This document shows positions 44,016-53,435 of a DNA stretch of 64,000 nucleotides, piece by piece. The position numbers and the translations under genes are program-made. Every line of letters begins with the position of its first letter. Within the stretch, counting starts at the first letter, position 1. Origin of the DNA: an uncultured Prolixibacteraceae bacterium (GTDB lineage: Bacteria > Bacteroidota > Bacteroidia > Bacteroidales > Prolixibacteraceae). The notes beneath the pieces were generated by a model. The model saw only the letters and a list, made by a program, of their open reading frames with translations. It was not told where the DNA came from and did no database searches. The stretch is from NCBI GenBank assembly GCA_937915865.1, contig CALGIG010000053.1, forward strand, positions 83,902-147,901, read 5' to 3'.

Positions 44016-45056
44016 ATGAAATATATCATAGGTGTAAGTCTGTTTGCATTCATAGCTGGTTTGTCCGGTTGTAAGGATGAAGAAAAAGCGATGACGGGTA
44101 TTGCAGTAAGTACAAAAAACATTACGATGGATGTGGATGTAGTTACTAGTGTGATTCCATTTGCTATACCCTGGGACGCAGAAGTACAGGAGAAATTTAC
44201 ATGGACTTCAGAAAATACCGCGGTAGCTAAAGTGAATAGCAAAGGACAAATACTTGGCGTTGACCCTGGCGAAACAAATATTGTTTGTCATTACCAAGAC
44301 CTTACCGCGACAATAGCAGTTAAGGTGAATACTGTTGAAACACTACATGACAAAATTAATTCTCTTGTCGCTAAGGGTTATTGGGAATTTGAAGATGCTT
44401 CCAATCTGCCTCAAAAAACAATCGGGAATGATTTGGTTTTTGTTCAGGACAATAAAAGAATTACCTCAATTGACGGGCCACGTTTTGACAATAAGGCGGT
44501 TCGTGTGCCATGGGATCCGAAAAGTGCGGGAGTGACAGGGACATTTATCAAATGTCTTCATGGGTTTCAACCAAAAAACGGAGAAGAAAAAATAAATGAA
44601 TACACCATTATGTGGGATATTCGTTTGCCTAATGAAGAAGGAATGCCCGAGACTGGTTACTATACATTGATGTCCTCAAGAACCTTGGATAATTCTAAAG
44701 ATCAGGATTTTGCAATCAAAAGTTCGGGTGCTTTTGGTATTGGAAATTTAGGTTATTCTTCGAGTGGCGTGCTCGTTAAGGGCAAATGGCACCGTGTGGT
44801 ATTGGCAGCAAAAGCTGGTACTTCATTTACATACTATGTTGATGGTGTTAAGGTTTATAGCGGAAATGCAGCCAATGGCCCTATTGATGGTCGTTTTTCT
44901 CTGTTACCTGAAGGAGTATTGTTTTTTTCGGATGATGATGGGGATGACAGCACAATCGACGCTTCTGCTATTGCAATCTGGGACAAGCAATTGACTGCTG
45001 ATGAAGTTAAAAAACTGGGAGCCATCAGGCAAACAGTCGATTTCTCTGAAGATTAA
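44016..45056 (+). CDS. surface lipoprotein with Ig-like (BIG2) and LamG-like domains
   Basis: The 346-residue protein starts with a lipoprotein signal ending GLSGC (Cys19). A bacterial Ig-like group 2 domain follows (about 25-108, with FTWTSENTAVAKVNSKGQI and GVDPGETNI), then a concanavalin/LamG-like beta-sandwich (about 120-340, with WHRVVLAAKAGTSFTYYVDG). The position directly after SusD is where surface glycan-binding proteins are coded in such loci, so a glycan-binding role is likely. The downstream gap holds an inverted-repeat element. Confidence 0.78.
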   Translation: MKYIIGVSLFAFIAGLSGCKDEEKAMTGIAVSTKNITMDVDVVTSVIPFAIPWDAEVQEKFTWTSENTAVAKVNSKGQILGVDPGETNIVCHYQDLTATIAVKVNTVETLHDKINSLVAKGYWEFEDASNLPQKTIGNDLVFVQDNKRITSIDGPRFDNKAVRVPWDPKSAGVTGTFIKCLHGFQPKNGEEKINEYTIMWDIRLPNEEGMPETGYYTLMSSRTLDNSKDQDFAIKSSGAFGIGNLGYSSSGVLVKGKWHRVVLAAKAGTSFTYYVDGVKVYSGNAANGPIDGRFSLLPEGVLFFSDDDGDDSTIDASAIAIWDKQLTADEVKKLGAIRQTVDFSED

Positions 45057-45084
45057 TCAGAAAGGTATATTCCAGGTTTTTATC

Positions 45085-45218
45085 AAGAGGCTGTTCAAAA
45101 AGCAAATAGTACGTTAGCTTTTCTCTGTGAATATCTGTGTTCCAATTGTTTATTTCGTTACACAATGTTACACGGACTTAAAATAAAGAGGAAACACCGT
45201 GTTTTTGAACAGCCTCTT
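45085..45218. mobile_element. 134-bp MITE-like element with 17-bp inverted ends
   Basis: AAGAGGCTGTTCAAAAA (45085-45101) is matched exactly in inverted form by TTTTTGAACAGCCTCTT (45202-45218). The interior is AT-rich and non-coding. The structure is that of a miniature inverted-repeat element; the ends could also fold into a transcription-stopping stem between the lipoprotein gene and the esterase gene. No flanking target duplication was obvious. Confidence 0.65.
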
Positions 45219-45299
45219 TCTGTTAACGTGAACTCAGGATAATAGAAAACTATTATCCTCTTTAATTGTAGTTTAAATAAGTATTTCATAATCAATGTG

Positions 45300-46892
45300 A
45301 TGAAGTTTATTGCTGGAGTAATTAGTTGTTCTCTTATTTTTCTGTCGGTGTTTGGGCAGGACGAAATAAAAAAAAATGACGATCCTGCAAAAAGCTGGCC
45401 TTCCGGATGTGAAAAAGTTGAAATTGTTTCGACTGTCGATGGTACCATACAACCAGCATACTTTTTCAGGGCTAAATCAGGCAAACCACGTCCTCTGGTG
45501 GTTAGATTGCATGCCTGGAGTGCCGATTACACCAAGGTAGATGATGTGGCTCAGTTATGTATTAATAGTGATTACAACTATATCCATCCCAATTTCAGGG
45601 GGCCGAACGATCGACCGGAAGCTTGTGGAAGTCCTTTGGTTATCAGCGATATTGATGATGCAATTGATTATGCCATCAAAAATGCGAACGTTGATACCAC
45701 CAGTATTCATATTATCGGAGGAAGCGGAGGAGGTTATGCTACCTTGTTGTGTTATATGAAAATTAAACACCAAATTAAAACTTTCACTGCATGGGCTTCC
45801 ATTACTAATTTGGTGGATTATTATTACGAATGTGCCGGACGCAGAGAAAAATATGAAAAATACATGCACGATCTGGAAAAAGTAACCTCAGGCCTTCCTG
45901 AAAATGGGTTTGTTCCTTATTTTAATGAGGCTGAAGCGGTTAAACGTTCTCCTGTTTTTATGGACACTCCGGTCTCTCAGCGTGAGAATAGTAAAATTTT
46001 CATTTATGCAGGAATTCACGACGGCGGTTTATCGGGTGATGTTCCCTTTACACACAGCCTGAAAATGTTTAATAAAATCGTTTCCGATTTCGATTATTCC
46101 GATCCGAAAACACGTTTTTCCACCGAAGAAATGTTGCGTCTTATGGATTGGCAGTCAACCGGGATTCCTGTATTCAAAGACCATCTTACGATTTTATTGC
46201 AACGTCAATATCTTGATAAAGTCCAGATTAATCTGTTTGAAGGAGGCCATGAAATGATTATGAACCGTGTACTGGATGGCGTAAAAGGACAAAATATCCT
46301 TGTTATTGGTGATTCAAACGGTACGGTTAATGAGGGATGGGTAAATCAGTTAAAAGAGGCGCAGTTTTCTGATTTCATTTACAATACTTCTATTTCGGGC
46401 AATACGATTGGATTTGACAATAATGGCAGAAAAGATTTGAATACGCTTCGCCAGATTGACCGGTATATGACTGAAGCAGATAAGGCACTCAATGGGATGA
46501 ACAAAATATTCATCATGATTGGAACAAATGATTGTAAAACTGTTTTTAGCGATAGCCTGAAGCTTGTTCCGAAAAACATGAAGTCTTTATTGGAAAAGAT
46601 AAAGGCTCATCCGGTATATCAAAAGTACCATCCTGAAATATATGTGATTTCACCTCCTCCTTATGCAACCGACGATAAGCTAATTGAAAAATACAAGGGT
46701 GGTTATCAGCGAATTGCGTGGTTGAATCCTCAGTTAAAAAAAGTAGCAGAGCTGAAGGGATGTCATTTTATTGATGTTTATTCAAAACTGATCCCTGTTT
46801 GGGAGAATGTTACGGCAGATGGAATCCATTTGACGGCCCCCGGTCAAAAGATTATTGCTGAAATACTTAGAAATGAAGCATGGCTGCATTAA
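45300..46892 (+). CDS. double esterase: alpha/beta hydrolase fused to SGNH hydrolase
   Basis: I prefer the ATG at 45300 to the GTG at 45297. The 530-residue exported protein has two catalytic domains. Residues 25-320 are an alpha/beta hydrolase of the S9/esterase type: VVRLHAWSAD as oxyanion loop and IIGGSGGGYATLL with nucleophile Ser142. Residues 332-530 are a complete SGNH hydrolase: VIGDSNG with Ser339, ISGNTIG, MIGTNDCK, and DGIHLTAPGQ with Asp507 and His510. Both domain types remove esters from glycans. The fusion may let one protein remove two kinds of substituent. It belongs to the SusCD locus. Confidence 0.8.
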   Translation: MKFIAGVISCSLIFLSVFGQDEIKKNDDPAKSWPSGCEKVEIVSTVDGTIQPAYFFRAKSGKPRPLVVRLHAWSADYTKVDDVAQLCINSDYNYIHPNFRGPNDRPEACGSPLVISDIDDAIDYAIKNANVDTTSIHIIGGSGGGYATLLCYMKIKHQIKTFTAWASITNLVDYYYECAGRREKYEKYMHDLEKVTSGLPENGFVPYFNEAEAVKRSPVFMDTPVSQRENSKIFIYAGIHDGGLSGDVPFTHSLKMFNKIVSDFDYSDPKTRFSTEEMLRLMDWQSTGIPVFKDHLTILLQRQYLDKVQINLFEGGHEMIMNRVLDGVKGQNILVIGDSNGTVNEGWVNQLKEAQFSDFIYNTSISGNTIGFDNNGRKDLNTLRQIDRYMTEADKALNGMNKIFIMIGTNDCKTVFSDSLKLVPKNMKSLLEKIKAHPVYQKYHPEIYVISPPPYATDDKLIEKYKGGYQRIAWLNPQLKKVAELKGCHFIDVYSKLIPVWENVTADGIHLTAPGQKIIAEILRNEAWLH

Positions 46893-46932
46893 TAAATTAA
46901 ACCTGATAAACACATAATTATAAAAATAGCAA

Positions 46933-48627
46933 ATGAACCGAAAACTTATTAATCACACATTTTTCATATCAATATTCGCATTAGCTTTTTTATTCATGAC
47001 CTCCTGTTGCCAGAATAAACAACATCCTGAAGGAATTGAGCATGTAATTATAATTGGTATTGATGGCATGAGCGTTCAGGGTTTGCTGGAAGCGGAAGCC
47101 CCTTGTATGGATAGTTTGCTTCGGAATGGAGCTTATAATTATAAGGTTCGCTCTGTTTTGCCATCAGTTAGCGCTCCGAATTGGAATGCCATGTTGTGCG
47201 GCGCAGGTCCTGAAATTACAGGAGTAATCGACAATTCATGGGGGAGAGGCATTGATAAATTTCCACCTGTAGCTGTCCTTGAAAATAACGTTTTCCCCAA
47301 TATTTTCAGAGTGTTCCGGGAGCAAAAGCCTGACGCGGAAATTGGTTGTTTTAATCAATGGGCCTATTTAAAGACGTTGCTGGATGTAGAGAGTATGAGC
47401 CGGTTTGAAACCTGCGAGACTGCTCTTGAAGATGCTCAAAAGACTGCCGCTTATATTCAGGATAAAAAACCCGATTTTGTTTTTGTCCATATTGATGACG
47501 TAGATGCTGCCGGGCATGAATCGGGATGGATGTCGGCTGAGTATATCAAAGCCATTCATGAGGTCGACGGGGATGTCCGTATGATTGTGAATGCAGTAAA
47601 AAAAGCCGGCATCAGCGATCATACGATGATTATGGTGGTGGCCGATCATGGCGGAATCTTTTTCCGTCATGGGAAAAACACGTACGAGGAACTAACCACG
47701 CCGATCATCTATTCAGGAAAAGGAATAAAAAAAGGGTACCAGATAAAACAGCAGATATACAAATACGATGTTGCTGCTGATGTGGCCTTTGCACTGGGAT
47801 TAAAAATGCCTCAGCAGTGGTTGGGACGGCCCGTCAAAGCTGCTTATGAGGGTTTTAGCGAACCTGAAAATATTTACGCCGGGACTGAAATTTTACCTCC
47901 TCCTGTTTTCCTTTCAAAAAAAGTAAAAACCGTTTATGGTGGTCTTTTTGTTGATACGGTTGCAGTAGTAAAAATCAAAAGACCCATCGGGGTTGAAGGT
48001 GAAATCAGGTACACCACCGACGGTACCACCCCTACAAGAACGTCTGCTTTGTATTTCCAACCATTTACGCTCGAAAAATCGGCAATTGTTCAGGCCAAAA
48101 TATTCGGTAAGAATGCCGAAAGCCCTCTGGTACCGGCTCAATATCGGGTGGTGTACAGCAAAAACGGGAATGGTGTGAATTATTCATTTTTTAGTTTGTC
48201 CGGAGAAAAAAATATGCCCTCTTTCAATTCGAAAACACCTGTGGGTAAAGGTGTTTGCTATGAGATAGGATTAAATACCCCTGATATAAATGTTCTGAAA
48301 AAGAAATACAAAACCGACTATGGAATGTGCCTTACCGGTTGGCTAAAAATTGATTCCGATGCTAATTATACCTTCCGAATATGGGCTGATGGGGGATACC
48401 GGCTGCTTATCAACTCCACGCTGGTGACCGAAAATAATATTCTGAGCGGCTCAAACAGTGAAGGAACCATTCTGCTTGCCAAAGGGTCGTATCCATTTAA
48501 TATTGAGTATTTTACCCACGAAAATAGCGGCTCGCTGGATGTGTATTACGAAGCCCCGGAAATGCCAATCAGGTTCGTGCCAGGCGATAAACTGTTCAGA
48601 GAACACAAAGCCTCTGAACAAAAATAG
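46933..48627 (+). CDS. type I phosphodiesterase-like protein with CHB_HEX_C and PA14-like domains
   Basis: The 564-residue protein has a lipoprotein-like signal (FLFMTSCC). The N-terminal 330 residues belong to the alkaline-phosphatase/nucleotide-pyrophosphatase superfamily: VIIIGIDGMSVQGL with the first metal ligand Asp, PSVSAPNWNAMLCG around the nucleophile Ser or Thr, HIDDVDAAGHESGW, and VVADHGG with the second metal site. A chitobiase-type C-terminal beta domain follows (IRYTTDGTTPT, about 355-410), then a PA14-like domain (CLTGWLKIDSDANYTFRIWA, about 470-555). Enzymes of this fold cut phosphodiesters or phosphate/sulfate esters. The two appended domains suggest anchoring to carbohydrate. 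Confidence 0.75.
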   Translation: MNRKLINHTFFISIFALAFLFMTSCCQNKQHPEGIEHVIIIGIDGMSVQGLLEAEAPCMDSLLRNGAYNYKVRSVLPSVSAPNWNAMLCGAGPEITGVIDNSWGRGIDKFPPVAVLENNVFPNIFRVFREQKPDAEIGCFNQWAYLKTLLDVESMSRFETCETALEDAQKTAAYIQDKKPDFVFVHIDDVDAAGHESGWMSAEYIKAIHEVDGDVRMIVNAVKKAGISDHTMIMVVADHGGIFFRHGKNTYEELTTPIIYSGKGIKKGYQIKQQIYKYDVAADVAFALGLKMPQQWLGRPVKAAYEGFSEPENIYAGTEILPPPVFLSKKVKTVYGGLFVDTVAVVKIKRPIGVEGEIRYTTDGTTPTRTSALYFQPFTLEKSAIVQAKIFGKNAESPLVPAQYRVVYSKNGNGVNYSFFSLSGEKNMPSFNSKTPVGKGVCYEIGLNTPDINVLKKKYKTDYGMCLTGWLKIDSDANYTFRIWADGGYRLLINSTLVTENNILSGSNSEGTILLAKGSYPFNIEYFTHENSGSLDVYYEAPEMPIRFVPGDKLFREHKASEQK

Positions 48628-48698
48628 AACATTCTGAAAAATGCAAATTGATAACGAGTAAACAAGAATATAACCACGAATTTCTAAGCAAAACAGGT

Positions 48699-49559
48699 AT
48701 GTTTAAAAGAATCTTTTCCTTCGTATTTGCTGTAATACTCTCTGCAAATACTTTCGCAATCAGGCCATGCATGCCCGACAAAGGCCAGATCAAAATTGAC
48801 AGCATGAAAAGTGAAATCATGAAAGTTACCCGGAAGTATTCGGTTTACCTTCCTAAAAGCTATTTAACCCGGACTGAAAAAAAATATCCTGTCCTTTACC
48901 TTCTGCATGGGTGGAACGACACCAACGTCGGTTGGCTTGATAGTGGCCACCTTCAGGAGATCGCCAACAAAGCCATCGACTCTGGTGAGGCGTGTGAAAT
49001 GATTATTGTCGTACCTGATGCCGGCAGAAAGGAGGGTTATTTCGATAAGGAGGGTTGGTCTTATGAAACCTATTTCTTTAACGAGTTTATACCTTTCATT
49101 GAAAAAACTTACCGGATTTTAGGAGATAAATCGCACCGGGCTATTGCCGGGTATTCCATGGGCGGGGGCGGGGCTACGGCTTATGCCCAGAAACATCCCG
49201 GGTTGTTTTCGTCGGTTTATGCCATGAGCGCCTTAATGACGTTACCCAGACAAGACCGTGTACCAAAAGCGGATTCCCAACTGGCTGAGTTAGGAAAGTG
49301 GGTGTTGGCCAACGATTGTGTTGCTTTTGTTGCCTTTACCGATGAGGTTACCCTGGAAAAATTAAGAACTGTTCGCTGGTTTGTCGATTGTGGCGACGAT
49401 GATTTTTTGCTGGATGCAAATTTTCGGTTTTACCAAGAAATGCAACGGGCAAAAGTCCCCTGCGAGTTGCGGGTACGCGATGGAAATCATGATTGGAAAT
49501 ACTGGCAATCAGCTTTATATATGGCATTGCCTTTTGTCTCGGAGGGTTTTGGAAAATGA
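48699..49559 (+). CDS. esterase-D/feruloyl-esterase-like enzyme (CE1 type)
   Basis: The start at 48699 begins the signal sequence MFKRIFSFVFAVILSANTF. The 286-residue protein has YLLHGWNDTNVGW as oxyanion loop, IAGYSMGGGGA with nucleophile Ser153, Asp-rich VDCGDDDF as the acid site, and GNHDWKYW with His264. Length and motif order fit the esterase-D group that includes CE1 acetyl/feruloyl esterases. It sits between the phosphodiesterase and the MGH1/GH63-like gene, 26 bases from the latter. With the double esterase before it, it suggests a highly esterified substrate. Confidence 0.82.
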   Translation: MFKRIFSFVFAVILSANTFAIRPCMPDKGQIKIDSMKSEIMKVTRKYSVYLPKSYLTRTEKKYPVLYLLHGWNDTNVGWLDSGHLQEIANKAIDSGEACEMIIVVPDAGRKEGYFDKEGWSYETYFFNEFIPFIEKTYRILGDKSHRAIAGYSMGGGGATAYAQKHPGLFSSVYAMSALMTLPRQDRVPKADSQLAELGKWVLANDCVAFVAFTDEVTLEKLRTVRWFVDCGDDDFLLDANFRFYQEMQRAKVPCELRVRDGNHDWKYWQSALYMALPFVSEGFGK

Positions 49560-49585
49560 TGCAACATTCAATAAAATTGTCTTAA

Positions 49586-51232
49586 ATGAAAGTGCCAGTT
49601 ATCCTGATTGTTATATCTATTTGCCTTCTTATTTTCTGCTCGAAGAATCCTGCGAATGCCAAAGAACCAGTTTCCTTCAAAACATCGGATTGCCTTTTGC
49701 AGAAGTTATATGATGGTGCTGTTGAGAAAGCAAAATGGAACATCACCCAATTTGGGAAATACAAGGTGTTGGTTGAAGGTGGCTGGTATAAAAATGTGTG
49801 GCTCGAAACGCAGCCCATGGGCGGCTACATGTACGGCAAACGCGATGTAAACATTGCCCGAAATAACATTGAGATATTCATTGATTATCAGCGTGAAGAT
49901 GGTCGTTTCCCCGGTATGGTATCCAACGAAAATAATACACTCAAGGGCCATTACGGATGGTTTCAGGGATTGTTTTTGGCTGGCCCGGCCTTTGAAACGT
50001 ATTTCCTACTGAATAAAAACAGGGAGTTTATAACCAAAGTGTATCAATCGCTGCAAAGGTTTGATGAATATTTATGGAAGACCCGCGATTCCAATGGCGA
50101 TGGCTGCCTGGAAATATGGTGCCTGGGTGATGCGGGCGAAGACGAATGTATCCGCCTGGGTAAAATTCCGAATTGGTGGCCTTTTGATTATGCGCCAACA
50201 TGGGAAAAAATTCAAGCCTTGCCCAAAGAAATCAGGGATAAAGAAGTAGGTGGAATAAAATTCGAAAACATCAAAGAATACCTTTTGCCTGTTGAATCGA
50301 TGGACATCATGTCCTATTCGTATACCTGTCGGGATGTTCTGTCGAAAATTTCAAAAGAAATCAGGAATGGAAAGGAAAAGTATTGGAGGAAAAAGGCAGA
50401 ATCGGTGCGGGATGCATTAAAAAGGCACCTTTGGGATGCGAAAAACCATGCCTGCTATGATCACGATAATTCCAATAAAAAGATCGACGTGTTGATTCAT
50501 AACAACCTACGCTGTATGTATTTTGGAAGTTTCGACCAACAAATGGCCGACGAATTTGTCCGTTACCACTTGATAAACCGGAAAGAGTTCTGGACTCCCT
50601 TCCCGCTGCCATCCATTGCCGCCAACGATAGAATGTTCAGAAATGAATCAGGTAACAACTGGAGCGGGCAACCTGAAGGATTGACTTACCAACGATCAAT
50701 AAGTGCTCTTGAAAACTATGGGCATTATGCTGAACTGACTTTACTTGGAAAGATATTTCTAAAGAACCTTGAGAAGTATAATAAATTTACCCAGCAATAT
50801 GATCCGTTTACTGGCATACCGAACAATTCTCCTGACGGTTACGGACCGTCGATACTTGCGTCGCTGGAGTTTGTTTCGCGCATGTATGGCATTCATTTCA
50901 CCGAAGATAAAATCTGGTGGTCGTGCCTCGATACACCTGAAACGTATGAGTATTCGCAGTATTATTTGGGGTCAAACTACCTGATGGTAACCAAAGGGAA
51001 CGATGTGGATTGTTTTATAAATGGACAAAAAGTGCTTTCGTTCACCAAAGGCATCCGGGTGGTAACCGATCGAAAAGGCCAATTGCTTGGAGTTGTCGGT
51101 ATTGAAACAGAAACGAAGCAGGCCAAAATGGATTTCAATAATCAATCTATTTCGCTGGAAGTATCTCCCAATTTTTCTTTTGATGGGAAATTCAAAAGGA
51201 ACAAGGTGGTTCCATATTATAAACCTTTTTAA
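49586..51232 (+). CDS. MGH1/GH63-like (alpha/alpha)6-barrel glycosidase
   Basis: The 548-residue protein has a signal peptide, possibly a lipoprotein one (ICLLIFCSKN). The toroid pattern runs through KYKVLVEGGWYKNVWLET, YQREDGRFPGMVS, WFQGLFLAGPAFETY, DSNGDGCLEIW, SMDIMSYSYTCRDVLS, LWDAKNHACYDHD and NNWSGQPEGLTYQRSI. DGRFPGM and the GDGxLE-type acidic motif resemble GH63/mannosylglycerate-hydrolase (MGH1) and trehalase-like enzymes. Those are inverting and act on alpha-linked glucose or mannose. With neighbouring GH92 genes a role on alpha-mannosyl or glucosyl side chains is plausible. Family assignment is by eye. Confidence 0.68.
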   Translation: MKVPVILIVISICLLIFCSKNPANAKEPVSFKTSDCLLQKLYDGAVEKAKWNITQFGKYKVLVEGGWYKNVWLETQPMGGYMYGKRDVNIARNNIEIFIDYQREDGRFPGMVSNENNTLKGHYGWFQGLFLAGPAFETYFLLNKNREFITKVYQSLQRFDEYLWKTRDSNGDGCLEIWCLGDAGEDECIRLGKIPNWWPFDYAPTWEKIQALPKEIRDKEVGGIKFENIKEYLLPVESMDIMSYSYTCRDVLSKISKEIRNGKEKYWRKKAESVRDALKRHLWDAKNHACYDHDNSNKKIDVLIHNNLRCMYFGSFDQQMADEFVRYHLINRKEFWTPFPLPSIAANDRMFRNESGNNWSGQPEGLTYQRSISALENYGHYAELTLLGKIFLKNLEKYNKFTQQYDPFTGIPNNSPDGYGPSILASLEFVSRMYGIHFTEDKIWWSCLDTPETYEYSQYYLGSNYLMVTKGNDVDCFINGQKVLSFTKGIRVVTDRKGQLLGVVGIETETKQAKMDFNNQSISLEVSPNFSFDGKFKRNKVVPYYKPF

Positions 51233-51286
51233 CGAACGATAGTGAAAGCAGATGTTCCAATGTTTACAGAAAGACAATCTAAATAT

Positions 51287-53353
51287 ATGTTTATAATAAG
51301 GGAAAATCTTATAGTATTATCATTGCTTGTCTTTTTAGTTTTTCAGGCGAACGGGCAAAGCAAATTTTCGGGCAAAAAGGCCATTGCTTTTCAGGATATT
51401 CAGGCTCAGGGGCTTTTGGAAAAGCACCTTCAATTGTCGTTCAACCGTCTTCAGGATGGCTATTTTCAGTGGAAGTCCATTTCGGAGGTCAACAGAGAAT
51501 CTTTTCCCGGCGATGCGGTTGGTCGGTGCATCAATGGGTTAACGCTGTTATCGCAGGCTTTGCACCAACCGGCTCCTTCCAATTTGAAGGACATTATGGC
51601 CAATTACCATGAACTCGAAAACAGAGAAGGCTATCTGGGTGCGCTGTTGCCTGCCTCCCGGGCCAACGAGGATGTGATGGCTGGCCACAATGGGCTTTTG
51701 TGCGGTTTGACCGAGTACATTCTCTGGACAAACGATGCGAAAGCCAGACAGCGGTTAAAATCGGTAGTTGATAGCCTGATTATTCCAGTTCGCGAAGCGA
51801 TTAAGTTTTACCGCGTTGATTCGGAAGAAGGGAAAAAGATAAGCTGGGTTTTGTCGGGCGGCGATATCGGCCAGTTGTTCCTGGCGCTCGATGGCATGAC
51901 CCGCGCATATACCGTTTATCCCTGCGCCGGGTTGAAAGCAACCATCGAAACGGCTATCGACCGGTACCGGAAATTAGACCTGGTGGCCATCAGCGCCCAA
52001 ACACATGCCATGCTTTCGGCCACTACGGCTATTGCCCGTTGGTACGAAATACAGCATCGTCCCGAAGATTTGGCCTTTGCCGAAAAGTTGTACAAACAAT
52101 ACCGCGACTTAGCCATGACCGAAACCTATGAAAATTTCAACTGGTTCAACAAACCGGAATGGACAGAAGCCTGTGCTGTAACCGACTCGTATATTCTGTC
52201 TGTAACTTTGTGGCGTTTGACGGGAAAAGCTGAGTGTCTGGAAGACGCGCACCATATCCTTTTCAACGGGGTGTTGGCCGGACAACTGCGAAATGGTGGC
52301 TTTGGCGTTTCGAAGTGCGTGTGCGATCAAACCGGTGTTTGTGTTGTAAAGGAACACGATGAAGCTCCGTTTTGCTGCTCCATGCGTGGATCTGAAGGTT
52401 TGTCGCGGGCCTTGCAGTATAGTTATTTTATCGAAGGAGATACCGTAGCTGTTCCATTTTATGAAACCAGTACCGCCACCCTCCGGCTACAAAATGGCAA
52501 CTGTACAATCAAAGAAACTTCCCGCTATCCATACGAAGGCTATATGAATTTCGAGGTTGTTGAAAGCACTGTATCGGGAAAGACAACAATGCAGTTTTTC
52601 GTGCCATCGTGGATCGAACCGGGTAGTTTCACAATAAAGATAAACGGTAAAGCAATGAATTGCCAGGTAAGTAACTCTTTTATTAAGTTGAACCTGAAAT
52701 TAAGCAAGGGAACAACTGTTGAACTGTCATTCAAACAAAAACAGGGTGCCACAACCGCACTTCATCCCGGCAAATCGCTGGGGGCAGTCAGGTATTTCAA
52801 TGGCCCGTTGCTGCTATGTTCGGCAACCGAAACGGCAGACGAACCATTTGTCCCGGTTTTGGATTTGGCTGAAAAGGGCGGACAAGGGTTTGTGTATTTT
52901 CCGAAGGTCAAACCTCAAACAAAACATGAGACTTCTAATGGACAAGATATTTCAGATACTGAAGATGACTGCGTAATCTACCGGAGCAACCTTCCGGAAG
53001 AAAAGGTAACAAGTGGAATGCAAAAACTGTTTGCCGATTTAAAATACGACCGCAATTCGGTGATATTTTGTTATTTATGGGATACGCCTCAGAAAGTATT
53101 GCAGCTCATCCTGCAATGGCCCGAAACAGCAGAAATGCCTAAACCGGAAAATGTAGTATTGGAATGGACTGAATCGGGAAACAAAATGAGCAACTCTAAG
53201 CCTGGTATTATCGGCAATGGCAGGCAGTGGGTTTATTCTCTCTATACGCCCGGCAAAGCGAAAGCGATAAACAAATTGATATTGAGGTTAAAAGCACCGG
53301 ATATCTCTCTCGGAAAAATTGGCGACCCCGAAGTTTCGCTTGTCAAAAAATAA
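51287..53353 (+). CDS. GH127/DUF1680-type beta-L-arabinofuranosidase-like protein
   Basis: The start at 51287 gives a clean signal peptide (MFIIRENLIVLSLLVF, cleavage near ANGQ); the frame extends upstream to a GTG at 51242. The 688-residue protein shows the DUF1680 pattern: FPGDAVGRCINGLTLL, helical toroid segments, ETYENFNWFNKPEWTEAC, and the cysteine cluster CVCDQTGVC then CCSMRGSEGL. GH127 and GH146 enzymes use a cysteine nucleophile with zinc, and a cysteine cluster here fits. A beta-rich C-terminal half follows. The probable sugar is beta-L-arabinofuranose. The region could instead be a related uncharacterised DUF1680 subfamily. Confidence 0.75.
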   Translation: MFIIRENLIVLSLLVFLVFQANGQSKFSGKKAIAFQDIQAQGLLEKHLQLSFNRLQDGYFQWKSISEVNRESFPGDAVGRCINGLTLLSQALHQPAPSNLKDIMANYHELENREGYLGALLPASRANEDVMAGHNGLLCGLTEYILWTNDAKARQRLKSVVDSLIIPVREAIKFYRVDSEEGKKISWVLSGGDIGQLFLALDGMTRAYTVYPCAGLKATIETAIDRYRKLDLVAISAQTHAMLSATTAIARWYEIQHRPEDLAFAEKLYKQYRDLAMTETYENFNWFNKPEWTEACAVTDSYILSVTLWRLTGKAECLEDAHHILFNGVLAGQLRNGGFGVSKCVCDQTGVCVVKEHDEAPFCCSMRGSEGLSRALQYSYFIEGDTVAVPFYETSTATLRLQNGNCTIKETSRYPYEGYMNFEVVESTVSGKTTMQFFVPSWIEPGSFTIKINGKAMNCQVSNSFIKLNLKLSKGTTVELSFKQKQGATTALHPGKSLGAVRYFNGPLLLCSATETADEPFVPVLDLAEKGGQGFVYFPKVKPQTKHETSNGQDISDTEDDCVIYRSNLPEEKVTSGMQKLFADLKYDRNSVIFCYLWDTPQKVLQLILQWPETAEMPKPENVVLEWTESGNKMSNSKPGIIGNGRQWVYSLYTPGKAKAINKLILRLKAPDISLGKIGDPEVSLVKK

Positions 53354-53435
53354 AGAAGATAAAATAAGTTTTGATATACGATAATCTATTGTGACAGCAA
53401 ATAATACCTAAACTCAATATTTAAAAATCTGATAA

